Source: CALVGQ01 sp964370435 (GTDB lineage Bacteria > Bacillota_I > Bacilli_A > Erysipelotrichales > Erysipelotrichaceae). From it: DNA of 64,000 bases. Location: positions 13,981 through 77,980 of the forward strand of contig CAYJJG010000007.1 of NCBI GenBank assembly GCA_964370435.1, in the 5' to 3' direction. Under the pieces are notes generated by a model, which saw nothing but the letters and a program-made list of their open reading frames with translations, did no database searches and was not told the DNA's origin. Position numbers and translations under genes: made by a program. Below are positions 16,157-23,409 of this stretch, piece after piece; position 1 is the first letter of the stretch; the number at the start of each line of letters is the position of its first letter.

Positions 16157-16885
16157 ATGAAGAAAAACAGTATAATCATTGCACTAATTCTTTTTATATT
16201 AATTCAAATTCCCTTCATGATGTATATTTGGTATCCCTATCAAGTGCAACAAGATTTTAACTTACAAACTATTCCTGTTGCTTCTAATGATTTATCAATG
16301 AGGCACACCATCACTACACAGGATATTGATTGGATTAGTGTACCAGCATCTTTTATTCAAGACTGGATGATTATTGATGAACAACTTCTAGTTAATCATG
16401 TTGTATCAAATAAAGTATTTATACCCAAGGGATCATATTTCGTAAATAATGCCATTTACTCCCCCTTAAACATCCCTGATCAACCTGCACAAGAATTAGA
16501 CTATGGACAGACCGCTTTCTCCTTTGACGTAAATTTTATCCAAGTTGCAGGTAACACTTTAGTAGAAAATCAAAAGGTTGATTTATATACTGTAATACAA
16601 CAACGAAATGAACCTCCTATCGTTGATTTACTTATTAGTGCAGTTCGTATTATTGATTTAAGAGATTATCGCGGATTAGAATTAACAGATGAAAATTCTA
16701 CCAAGATAGCGGCAATTATAACCCTTGCATTAAATAAAGAATATATACCGCTGTTGTTAAGCGCACAAGAAGTAGGTACGATTCAACTTTATGCTACTGA
16801 TGCTTCTTGGGACAACACTCAAGAATGTATACTTAATGAAAAGAGCAAAATACTGCCACTACTTACAAACGAACATCTTGAATAA
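16157..16885 (+). CDS. CpaB/RcpC-like SAF-domain protein
   Basis: A 242-residue protein with one N-terminal membrane segment (about 5-24) and an external region. The stretch IPVASNDLSMRHTITTQDIDWISVPASF followed by KVFIPKGSYFVNNAI is the layout of SAF domains in CpaB, a Flp/tight-adherence pilus assembly protein: a pair of 'D(I)..G..IT..DI' elements and a later 'IPKG' turn. No other pilus gene (cpaE/F, tadB/C, prepilin) is in the window, although such genes could lie elsewhere. GGAGG precedes the start. The small DUF1540 gene follows in the same direction. Confidence 0.7.
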   Translation: MKKNSIIIALILFILIQIPFMMYIWYPYQVQQDFNLQTIPVASNDLSMRHTITTQDIDWISVPASFIQDWMIIDEQLLVNHVVSNKVFIPKGSYFVNNAIYSPLNIPDQPAQELDYGQTAFSFDVNFIQVAGNTLVENQKVDLYTVIQQRNEPPIVDLLISAVRIIDLRDYRGLELTDENSTKIAAIITLALNKEYIPLLLSAQEVGTIQLYATDASWDNTQECILNEKSKILPLLTNEHLE

Positions 16886-16932
16886 TAACCTTATCTATTT
16901 AAGCCATACTATATCTAGAGGAGGTGTCAACT

Positions 16933-17088
16933 ATGGAAAACCAAGGTGTCTGTTGTGATGTTATGGAGTGTACACACAATATAAATTGTGAAAAATGTTC
17001 ATTAGCTACCATTGAAATTTCTTGTCAAAAGACAGGTAATGAAGGTGCTAATTTCCCTCATTACTGTAAAAGTTATTGTAAAAAATAG
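16933..17088 (+). CDS. DUF1540-type Cys-rich small protein
   Basis: A 51-residue protein with a perfect AGGAGGTG site 8 nt before the ATG. Cysteines occur at 7, 8, 13, 19, 22, 31, 45 and 49. The pattern V-x-C-x5-C, then INCEKCSLATIEIS, then a C-terminal His/Cys cluster matches DUF1540, a small presumably metal-binding family found singly or in tandem in spore-forming Bacillota. It follows the CpaB-like gene by 47 nt and has its own terminator. Function unknown; some members are linked to spores, which fits yunB here, but that is weak evidence. Confidence 0.85.
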   Translation: MENQGVCCDVMECTHNINCEKCSLATIEISCQKTGNEGANFPHYCKSYCKK

Positions 17089-17093
17089 TTGAT

Positions 17094-17122
17094 AAAAGGA
17101 TGGAAAAATTCCATCCTTTTAT
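17094..17122 (+). terminator. terminator of the DUF1540 gene
   Basis: A strong stem AAAAGGATGGAA / TTCCATCCTTTT (17094-17120) just after the stop codon; A- and T-tracts make it usable in both directions. Confidence 0.9.
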
Positions 17123-17129
17123 TGTTACA

Positions 17130-17162
17130 AAAAAAAGAAGCTTTCATAAGAAAACTTCTTCA
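17130..17162 (-). terminator. terminator of the rnf operon
   Basis: On the minus strand GAAGAAG...CTTC arms form an imperfect stem followed by seven T, directly after the last rnf gene. Confidence 0.7.
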
Positions 17163-17168
17163 TATATT

Positions 17169-17477
17169 CTAAACTTTTACTGTTAATGTTGTTCCATCAG
17201 CTCCTGGTGTAGTAGCTAAATATTCTACTATTTTAGCTTTTTGATCAGCTTTACAAGGTTTACATAAAGCTAAGGTATCTACTTCCTTAGTAATTATAGC
17301 CTCAGCAAGTCCACCACATCCAGCATAACCACAACCACCACAATTATATCCTGGAAGTAGTTCAGTTAGTGCTTTAGTACGCTCATCATTTTCAACGTAA
17401 AATACTTTATCAGCTATACCTAAGATTAAGCCCAGTACCGCACCAGTTACACCCATCATTAAGATTGCATTAATCAT
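17169..17477 (-). CDS. rnfB: short RnfB: anchor and single 4Fe-4S domain only
   Basis: A 102-residue protein with an N-terminal membrane helix (about 4-22) and one Fe-S domain whose ligands are Cys46, Cys49, Cys54 and Cys72 in NCGGCGYAGCGGLAEAI...LCKPC. This is the standard first part of RnfB. It then stops: the two or more ferredoxin-like CxxCxxCxxxCP modules that normally follow and carry electrons from ferredoxin are absent. There is no decayed downstream coding sequence before the terminator, so the short form looks real, not frameshifted. It is the last gene of the operon and overlaps the Cys-rich mini-protein by 8 nt. Confidence 0.88.
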   Translation of the reverse strand: MINAILMMGVTGAVLGLILGIADKVFYVENDERTKALTELLPGYNCGGCGYAGCGGLAEAIITKEVDTLALCKPCKADQKAKIVEYLATTPGADGTTLTVKV

Positions 17478-17664
17478 TTTTTACTTCTCCTTCATTATCA
17501 TGATGTGTCGGATGTGAACCACAACTAGTAATTCTACATCCTTCACAATCTACTTTTAAATCTTCACATCCCTCTGGCACTGCAGTACGATGATTTAATG
17601 TATATAAGACAGCATAGGCACCGCCCATTACTGCTAGAAATATTAGAGCATAAAGCCATTCCAT
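17470..17664 (-). CDS. Cys-rich single-pass mini-protein in the rnf operon
   Basis: A 64-residue protein. The ATG at 17662-17664 directly follows the rnfA stop; an in-frame ATG at 17688 lies inside rnfA and has no good site. A membrane helix (about 3-23) is followed by a short hydrophilic tail with C33-x6-C40-x2-C43-x4-C48 and His51, His54 and His55. The four Cys could bind an Fe-S cluster or another metal. The layout (one helix plus Cys tail) recalls the small Cys-rich proteins beside FeoB, but I do not recognise this one. Its position exactly before the short rnfB suggests it replaces or supplements the missing RnfB Fe-S modules (inference). Confidence 0.75.
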   Translation of the reverse strand: MEWLYALIFLAVMGGAYAVLYTLNHRTAVPEGCEDLKVDCEGCRITSCGSHPTHHDNEGEVKND

Positions 17665-17665
17665 C

Positions 17666-18238
17666 TTATACAATACCTGCAAATCCACCTATTGCTAATG
17701 CCATAAGCGCAGCTGTAATTAACGCTATAGGATTACCTTTAAATGACTCTGGTGTTGTTGCAATGTCAAGACGCTCACGAATACAAGACATGATATATAG
17801 TACTAAAGTAAATCCGATAGGAACTGCTGCCGAATACACTAACATTTCAACTACAGAATGACTATTTGAAATATTGATTTGTGCTACATAAAGCACTGCA
17901 CAGTTAGTTGTAATTAAAGGCAAGAAAATACCTAGCGATTTGTACAATGTTGGAGAGAATTTTTTTATTACCATTTCTGTAAATTGCACAAAAGAAGCAA
18001 TAACTAGAATAAATGAGATAAGACGCATATATTCAATATTTAATGGTTCTAATACATAATAGTATAAAAAGTAAGTAATGATTGAAGAACCAACAATAAC
18101 AAAAGTTACTGCTGCTCCCATACCTAATGCAGAACTGCTTTTTTTAGAAACTCCTAAAAATGGGCACATACCTAGGAAGTTGTAAAGTACGATGTTATTA
18201 ATAATTACCGCACTAAGAAATAAAGTAAATAATTCCAT
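17666..18238 (-). CDS. rnfA: Rnf electron transport complex subunit A
   Basis: A 190-residue integral membrane subunit with about six helices. The motifs NNIVLYNFLGMCPFLGVS near the N terminus and ITTNCAVLYVAQI in the middle contain the conserved Cys residues that, with RnfE, hold the intramembrane iron centre. The start codon overlaps the rnfE stop by 1 nt. Complete by length and motifs. Confidence 0.96.
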   Translation of the reverse strand: MELFTLFLSAVIINNIVLYNFLGMCPFLGVSKKSSSALGMGAAVTFVIVGSSIITYFLYYYVLEPLNIEYMRLISFILVIASFVQFTEMVIKKFSPTLYKSLGIFLPLITTNCAVLYVAQINISNSHSVVEMLVYSAAVPIGFTLVLYIMSCIRERLDIATTPESFKGNPIALITAALMALAIGGFAGIV

Positions 18239-18888
18239 TATTTAGCCCCCTTACTTGCTTTATCATCAGCACGTTTTTTTAATACTGCAAAAAGTGCAGA
18301 GAAACATGCAAAAGTTAAAAATGCTCCTACATTAGATCCAAATAAATCAATTTTAAATGGTTCCAATGATGTTAATTCAAAATTAAATATTATTTCATTA
18401 GTAAGTGGATTACTAAAAGATAAAGACATAGTCGATAGTAATTGGCGTGTTGCTGAAATTAAAATTAAACTAAAAGTATAACCAAGCCCCATACCTATAC
18501 CATCAATCGCTGAATCAACAACGTTATTCTTAGAAGCAAAAGCTTCTGCTCTACCTAGAATAATACAGTTAACTACAATTAAGCTAATAAATTCACCTAA
18601 ACTTGAATATAACGATAACATATATGCATGTAGTATCATTTCAACACAAGTAACTAATGTAGCAATAACCACAATATACACTGGGATACGAATTTCATTA
18701 GGAGTAATTTTTCTAATAGCTGAAATAATTACATTTGATAATACTAATACGACAATAACACTAACGCCCATTCCAATTGCATTGTCTAGTGTAGTAGAAA
18801 TGGCAAGAGCTGAACATAAACCTAAGTATAAGCCAAATACTGGATTTTCTCTAATAAAACCAGCTTTGAAATTTTCCATTTTATTCAT
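18238..18888 (-). CDS. rnfE: Rnf electron transport complex subunit E
   Basis: A 216-residue membrane subunit, paralogous and pseudo-symmetrical to RnfA. FKAGFIRENPVFGLYLGLCSALA and IVVNCIILGRAEAFA carry the conserved Cys. A purine-rich AGGGGG site precedes the start at 18888; an alternative in-frame ATG lies 9 nt later. The gene follows rnfG by 14 nt. Confidence 0.96.
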   Translation of the reverse strand: MNKMENFKAGFIRENPVFGLYLGLCSALAISTTLDNAIGMGVSVIVVLVLSNVIISAIRKITPNEIRIPVYIVVIATLVTCVEMILHAYMLSLYSSLGEFISLIVVNCIILGRAEAFASKNNVVDSAIDGIGMGLGYTFSLILISATRQLLSTMSLSFSNPLTNEIIFNFELTSLEPFKIDLFGSNVGAFLTFACFSALFAVLKKRADDKASKGAK

Positions 18889-18902
18889 TTTCTAATCCCC
18901 CT

Positions 18903-20417
18903 CTATTCTACACTTACGATATAATCTAATACCGCTTGTACTGCTGCTTTAATAGCCTCTGATGAATAAGTTGTACCTGCTACAACATCTGCCTCAATAC
19001 CGTTTTCTAAAATACGCCCTGGCATTTCATTAACACCAGTTGGTATTGATTCTCCATGTTCAACTACAACGATATCCTTGATTTCTCCATTAGAAACAGT
19101 GATATCAAGAACGATTGCTCCTTCAAATCCTTCTGAAGTAACGCTATACGTATCACCATCAACACTCATAACAGTAACTTTATCTGTACTGAATAATGCT
19201 TCACTGCTAGTATCTTCAGTAGTAGTGCTACTTGCACTATAATCTAATACCGCTTGTACTGCTGCTTTAATAGCCTCTGATGAATAAGTTGTACCTGCTA
19301 CAACATCTGCCTCAATACCGTTTTCTAAAATACGCCCTGGCATTTCATTAACACCAGTTGGTATTGATTCTCCATGTTCAACTACAACGATATCCTTGAT
19401 TTCTCCATTAGAAACAGTGATATCAAGAACGATTGCTCCTTCAAATCCTTCTGAAGTAACGCTATACGTATCACCATCAACACTCATAACAGTAACTTTA
19501 TCTGTGCTGAATAATGCTTCACTGCTAGTATCTTCAGTATTACCTGTAGCAACTGCTCCAGATTCTTCCAATGCAAGCTTCATTGCAGCAAATGCTGATT
19601 TACTTGTTGCTGAAGCTCCAGCAACAACATCCACTTCACTATTTAAATCTGCACCAACAAAAGTATTTAAATAATCTTCTGTTACTTTATCACCATATCC
19701 TGGTGTATCATTAAATTCACTCATCATTACCGTGGCAATAACTCCATCTACTACAGTAATTTCATAAACATTAGTTCCTTCAAATCCTTCTGCACTTATG
19801 CTATACACTCCATCAGCTTCACTAACTAATGTAGCATTAAAGCTTGAGAAGTCATCGCTTAATTTAATAATTGGTTTTTCAGGTGCTGTCGGTTGTTCAG
19901 TAGAAACCTCAACTCCTGCAACTTCTGCATAAATCACTTTAGCAGCATTAATACCTTCAATAACAGCATTACTAGTTACTGTTGCTCCACTAATAACATC
20001 AATGTTATCATTAACTGTTTTTGAAACAACACTATCTTTAAATTCTGTTTCAGTTATTTTACTTCCAAGACCATTAGTTTCTTGTTGTGCTAAAACTTCA
20101 AATCCTGCAATGTTTCCATCTAAATCAAATCCAATTAAGAATTCAATAGGAAAGCCACTATTATAACCGATAACCGCTGCTTTAAAGGCATAACCTTGAT
20201 CTACAGCTACATATCCGTTTTCAATAAGTCCACTTTCATCTACAAATTCTATTTCTTCAAATTCAGCATCTGGGAAAATTACTTCCAAGTTTGCTAATTC
20301 AGCAGCCATTCCTTGAGCCTCAATAATTGGTTCAGTAATACTATTTACGAAACTTAGTAAACCACCCGCAAGAGCTCCAACAACTGCCAAAAATACTGTA
20401 AGTTTTAATATTTTCAT
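18903..20417 (-). CDS. rnfG: RnfG with four FMN-binding domains
   Basis: RnfG is normally about 200 residues with one covalently flavinylated FMN_bind domain; this one has 504. After a membrane helix (5-27), domain 1 (about 60-165) has SGAT in DVISGATVTS (acceptor Thr146). Domain 2 (about 185-285) has VAGASATS (Ser269). Domains 3 (about 297-393) and 4 (about 403-499) are near-identical copies with DVVAGTTYSS (Thr377 and Thr483); here Thr replaces the conserved Ala, and the preceding MPGRILENG resembles FMN_bind domains of fumarate-reductase-like proteins. Thr/Ser linkers separate the domains. The extra flavins could form a wire reaching away from the membrane (inference); ApbE needed for flavinylation is encoded nearby. 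Confidence 0.93.
   Translation of the reverse strand: MKILKLTVFLAVVGALAGGLLSFVNSITEPIIEAQGMAAELANLEVIFPDAEFEEIEFVDESGLIENGYVAVDQGYAFKAAVIGYNSGFPIEFLIGFDLDGNIAGFEVLAQQETNGLGSKITETEFKDSVVSKTVNDNIDVISGATVTSNAVIEGINAAKVIYAEVAGVEVSTEQPTAPEKPIIKLSDDFSSFNATLVSEADGVYSISAEGFEGTNVYEITVVDGVIATVMMSEFNDTPGYGDKVTEDYLNTFVGADLNSEVDVVAGASATSKSAFAAMKLALEESGAVATGNTEDTSSEALFSTDKVTVMSVDGDTYSVTSEGFEGAIVLDITVSNGEIKDIVVVEHGESIPTGVNEMPGRILENGIEADVVAGTTYSSEAIKAAVQAVLDYSASSTTTEDTSSEALFSTDKVTVMSVDGDTYSVTSEGFEGAIVLDITVSNGEIKDIVVVEHGESIPTGVNEMPGRILENGIEADVVAGTTYSSEAIKAAVQAVLDYIVSVE
18921..19221 (-). repeat. tandem duplication within rnfG, copy 2
   Basis: This 301-bp unit encodes the fourth FMN_bind domain. It matches 19239-19539 at a period of 318 bp (106 codons); I found one difference (tctgtACT versus tctgtGCT). 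Identity at synonymous sites means recent duplication or ongoing homogenisation. Confidence 0.95.
19239..19539 (-). repeat. tandem duplication within rnfG, copy 1
   Basis: This unit encodes the third FMN_bind domain and pairs with 18921-19221. The 17 bp between the two units encode the Ser/Thr linker and are not shared with the segment upstream. Confidence 0.95.
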
Positions 20418-20429
20418 GTTAGCTCCTCC

Positions 20430-21791
20430 TTACTTCGCCGCATCTAATGCAGCATTTACTGCATTGATAACTGAATTACTAGTTACTGTTGCTCCAGAAA
20501 CAATATCCATATCATCACCAACTACTTTACCCGTAAAAGTAGATAAGTAATCTTCTGCTGTTGCTTTATCACCAATTCCTGGTGTATCTACAAAAGTTGT
20601 ACATTCAACTCCTATTACAGCTCCATTCTCAACTTCTACCGCAAAGATATTATCTCCTTGGTATCCTTGTGAAGTTACTGTATATACATTACCGTTTACT
20701 TCTACTGTTGGACCACTAATTTCACTAGCTTCCAATGTAGTTCCACTTAATACGCCAACTGCGACAACCGTAATAAACACTATAGATACTGCCAACATAT
20801 TTTTATTTGCTGCTTTAATTTGATTGTTATCTAATGCTTTTTCAATCATCGGTGTAAGCATATTCATAATTAAAATAGAATATAATACCCCTTCAGGAAG
20901 GTTCGACATTAAACGAATTACCACAGTTAAACCTGCAGCCCCAATCGCAAAGATTATTCTTCCTGGAATTGAAGTAGGATTAGTAACTGGATCAGTAAGC
21001 ATAAATACAGCTCCAAATACTAAACCACCAGTTAAAATATGATACATTGGATACCATACACCTACACCGTGTGTTAATCCAATTATTAAAGTAATTACAA
21101 ATACTGTTGCTATGTAAGTTACTGGCACGCGCCAATCAAGAATTTTACGCCATGCTAAGAAAATTCCTACAAGAAGAATAACAATTGCTGAAGTTTCGCC
21201 AATTGCTCCAGAGTAATTTCCAACAAGCATATTGGTTAGTCCACCAAATTCTTCCATTAAGATAGGTGCACTTTCATTGCTTACTAACCATCCGTTAGAA
21301 GCAATTGCCGTTGTTGGTGTTGCCCCTGTTACTACATCTGCAGCCACTGCTCCTGAAAAAGAAGAGAAAATAACTGCTCTACCTACTGCTGCAGGATTAA
21401 AGATGTTTTGTCCAAAACCTCCAAACACTAGTTTCCCAAAGAATATAGCTACAATTGTTGCAATAATTAATGGATAATAATCCATATTAATTGGACACAT
21501 TAACACTAATATAATTGCACTAACCCAAGGATATGAGTTTTTAATTGATGTTTTTAAATCTTTTTTAGTGCATACACACCAAATTGCTTCAGTTAAGCAA
21601 GCTGTAACTACTGCTGTCAACATCAATAATACAGCACGTACTACATGATTCATTCCATACTCCGGATTCGTTGCATAAAAACCCAACGTTACTAAGAATA
21701 CTACAAGAAGTCCTACTGTTAGCTCCAGCATAACTCTTCCTGTACTTAGTTGATCACGATAGTTTGGAGATGGTTTAAAAGTAAATTTCAT
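20430..21791 (-). CDS. rnfD: RnfD with C-terminal FMN_bind extension
   Basis: The first about 340 residues are a normal RnfD/NqrB-type subunit with about ten membrane helices and the covalent-FMN motif DVVTGATPTT (acceptor Thr158). After the last helix (about 327-345) the protein continues for about 100 residues as a full extra FMN_bind domain: NGNVYTVTSQGYQGDN, then TPGIGDKATAEDYLSTF, then DIVSGATVTSNSV (Thr435). RnfD usually ends at about 310-350 residues, so this is a fusion. The domain closely resembles domain 2 of the adjacent RnfG and may have been copied from it. Confidence 0.94.
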   Translation of the reverse strand: MKFTFKPSPNYRDQLSTGRVMLELTVGLLVVFLVTLGFYATNPEYGMNHVVRAVLLMLTAVVTACLTEAIWCVCTKKDLKTSIKNSYPWVSAIILVLMCPINMDYYPLIIATIVAIFFGKLVFGGFGQNIFNPAAVGRAVIFSSFSGAVAADVVTGATPTTAIASNGWLVSNESAPILMEEFGGLTNMLVGNYSGAIGETSAIVILLVGIFLAWRKILDWRVPVTYIATVFVITLIIGLTHGVGVWYPMYHILTGGLVFGAVFMLTDPVTNPTSIPGRIIFAIGAAGLTVVIRLMSNLPEGVLYSILIMNMLTPMIEKALDNNQIKAANKNMLAVSIVFITVVAVGVLSGTTLEASEISGPTVEVNGNVYTVTSQGYQGDNIFAVEVENGAVIGVECTTFVDTPGIGDKATAEDYLSTFTGKVVGDDMDIVSGATVTSNSVINAVNAALDAAK

Positions 21792-21807
21792 CTTTATATC
21801 CCTCCCA

Positions 21808-23100
21808 CTATTTCTTACGAAGAGACATATAACGTTTCGCTCTTCTTATTCCTTCTGTCACATCAATTTTTGATGGACAAATATAGGTGCATAATCCACA
21901 CTCAATACAACTGTTGATATCTAACTTCTCTAAACTATCAACATCTTTAGTTTTTTCTGCCATATTAATACGAACTGGTTGTAACCCTGATGGACAAGTA
22001 TCACTACATTTACCACAACGTAAACAAGCCACTTCATTTTTAGCAGTATTTTTCAATACTGTTAAAGCATTAGAATATGGTGTAATAACAAATAAATCAT
22101 TAGTAATTGTTTTACCCATCATTGGTCCACCAGCAATAAGCAATACATCTTCACCCACATAGCCACCACAAGCCTTAATTACTTCTTGTGCGCTTACCCC
22201 TACTGGTACTGATACATTACTTGGTGTATTAACACCATCTCCTGATACTGTTACAATTTTATTAACAATTGGCATACCTGTACGCATTGCTTCTGCAAAT
22301 GCTATAGCTGTTGTTGCATTATTTACAATTATTCCAATTTCACTTGGAATACGATCATAACGTTTTTTGCATACTTGATATACTAATGTTCTCTCCCAAC
22401 CCATTGGATAAACATCCGGTACACCTTTAACTTCAACATCGTTATATAACTTAAATGCTTCTGTTAAAACTGGGATAAATTCTTTTTTAGTATTTTTTAT
22501 ACAGACTAATGTTTTACTAGCGCCACACATTTTTTTAAGTGCACTTACCCCTAATACTAAGTCTGCTAATTGATCATGCATGATTTTATAATCAGCTGTG
22601 ATATAGGGCTCACACTCTACTGCGTTAATAATTAAAGTATTAATACCTTTAATTCCCTTATATTTGATATAGGTAGGAAACCCTGCTCCACCACAACCAA
22701 CGATACCTGCATTCATCATAAATTCCACTAAGTCTTCATTACTTGAAGTCTCTGGATCAATAGGAGTTAATGGTGCCTCCTTTACATATTTTTGATCATT
22801 CTCAATAACTAAATGATCCACTGGTGTAAGACTTGCGTGCATAACTTTTTTGATTGTTTTTACTGTTCCTGAAACAGAAGAAAACAGCGGTACTTGAAAG
22901 TGATCATTTCTTTGTGCTACTTTTGTACCGACATGTACATAATCACCTTCTTTAACTAAGACTTCAACTTTCATAGAACCCATGTTAGTTAAAGGAATTA
23001 AAACTTCATTGCCTGCTTCAACTTGAATAAGATCTGCATGACTTGTAAGTTCTTTGTGTCCATTAACATGTTTTCTCATACTTCCTGTTAAAAATGCCAT
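21808..23100 (-). CDS. rnfC: Rnf electron transport complex subunit C
   Basis: A 430-residue peripheral subunit, the NAD(H)-binding entry or exit point of Rnf. Features in order: an N-terminal biotinyl/lipoyl-like sandwich (about 20-105), the flavin/nucleotide-binding part with GIVGCGGAGFPTYIKYKG, a SLBB domain (VSVPVGVSAQEVIKACGGY), and two 4Fe-4S motifs, CLRCGKCSDTCPSG (about 358-371) and CIECGLCTYICPS (about 397-409). It is the first gene of the rnf operon, 309 nt from divergent apbE. Unlike RnfB here, RnfC is full length. Confidence 0.96.
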   Translation of the reverse strand: MAFLTGSMRKHVNGHKELTSHADLIQVEAGNEVLIPLTNMGSMKVEVLVKEGDYVHVGTKVAQRNDHFQVPLFSSVSGTVKTIKKVMHASLTPVDHLVIENDQKYVKEAPLTPIDPETSSNEDLVEFMMNAGIVGCGGAGFPTYIKYKGIKGINTLIINAVECEPYITADYKIMHDQLADLVLGVSALKKMCGASKTLVCIKNTKKEFIPVLTEAFKLYNDVEVKGVPDVYPMGWERTLVYQVCKKRYDRIPSEIGIIVNNATTAIAFAEAMRTGMPIVNKIVTVSGDGVNTPSNVSVPVGVSAQEVIKACGGYVGEDVLLIAGGPMMGKTITNDLFVITPYSNALTVLKNTAKNEVACLRCGKCSDTCPSGLQPVRINMAEKTKDVDSLEKLDINSCIECGLCTYICPSKIDVTEGIRRAKRYMSLRKK

Positions 23101-23182
23101 TCTATCTACCTAATCCTTTCGTTCCTCTTATTTTATACTAGATACGACTTAAACAAGCCTTATTTGTTATAAAACCATTGCT

Positions 23183-23211
23183 ATTATACCACTTGCTTAA
23201 ACTCAATGGAA
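23183..23211 (-). promoter_or_regulatory. promoter of the rnf operon
   Basis: On the minus strand an extended -10, TGGTATAAT, lies 17 nt after a poor -35 (TTCCAT), about 85 nt upstream of rnfC. Confidence 0.55.
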
Positions 23212-23348
23212 TAACTTTAAAGGTTAAATTAGTGTTTTTTACTATAAATTTCACAAATTAAATCAAAATTGGTAAAGTAAACAATTATTTGTTATTTTTT
23301 ACTTGTTTCTACTCTTGTTTTTATACTATTTTAATTTAGCACTTATGG

Positions 23349-23376
23349 TTGTGAAAAAGTAAATATATGCTATAAT
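23349..23376 (+). promoter_or_regulatory. promoter of apbE
   Basis: TTGTGA, a 16-nt spacer and a perfect TATAAT lie about 34 nt upstream of the apbE start codon, which has AAGGTG before it. Confidence 0.7.
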
Positions 23377-23409
23377 CAAAAATATCGATAACATTGAAAA
23401 GGTGATAAC

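Larger units (their letters stand above)
23101..23409. other. divergent rnf-apbE intergenic region
   Basis: This gap of about 310 nt separates divergent rnfC and apbE. It holds a promoter toward each side; the central part (23215-23340) is AT-rich, without a recognisable RNA element or reading frame. Confidence 0.7.

Noticed and set aside
18921..19539. repeats considered as a CRISPR array or mobile element
   Set aside because: There are only two long in-frame units encoding whole protein domains, with no short repeat-spacer pattern, no inverted ends and no transposase.
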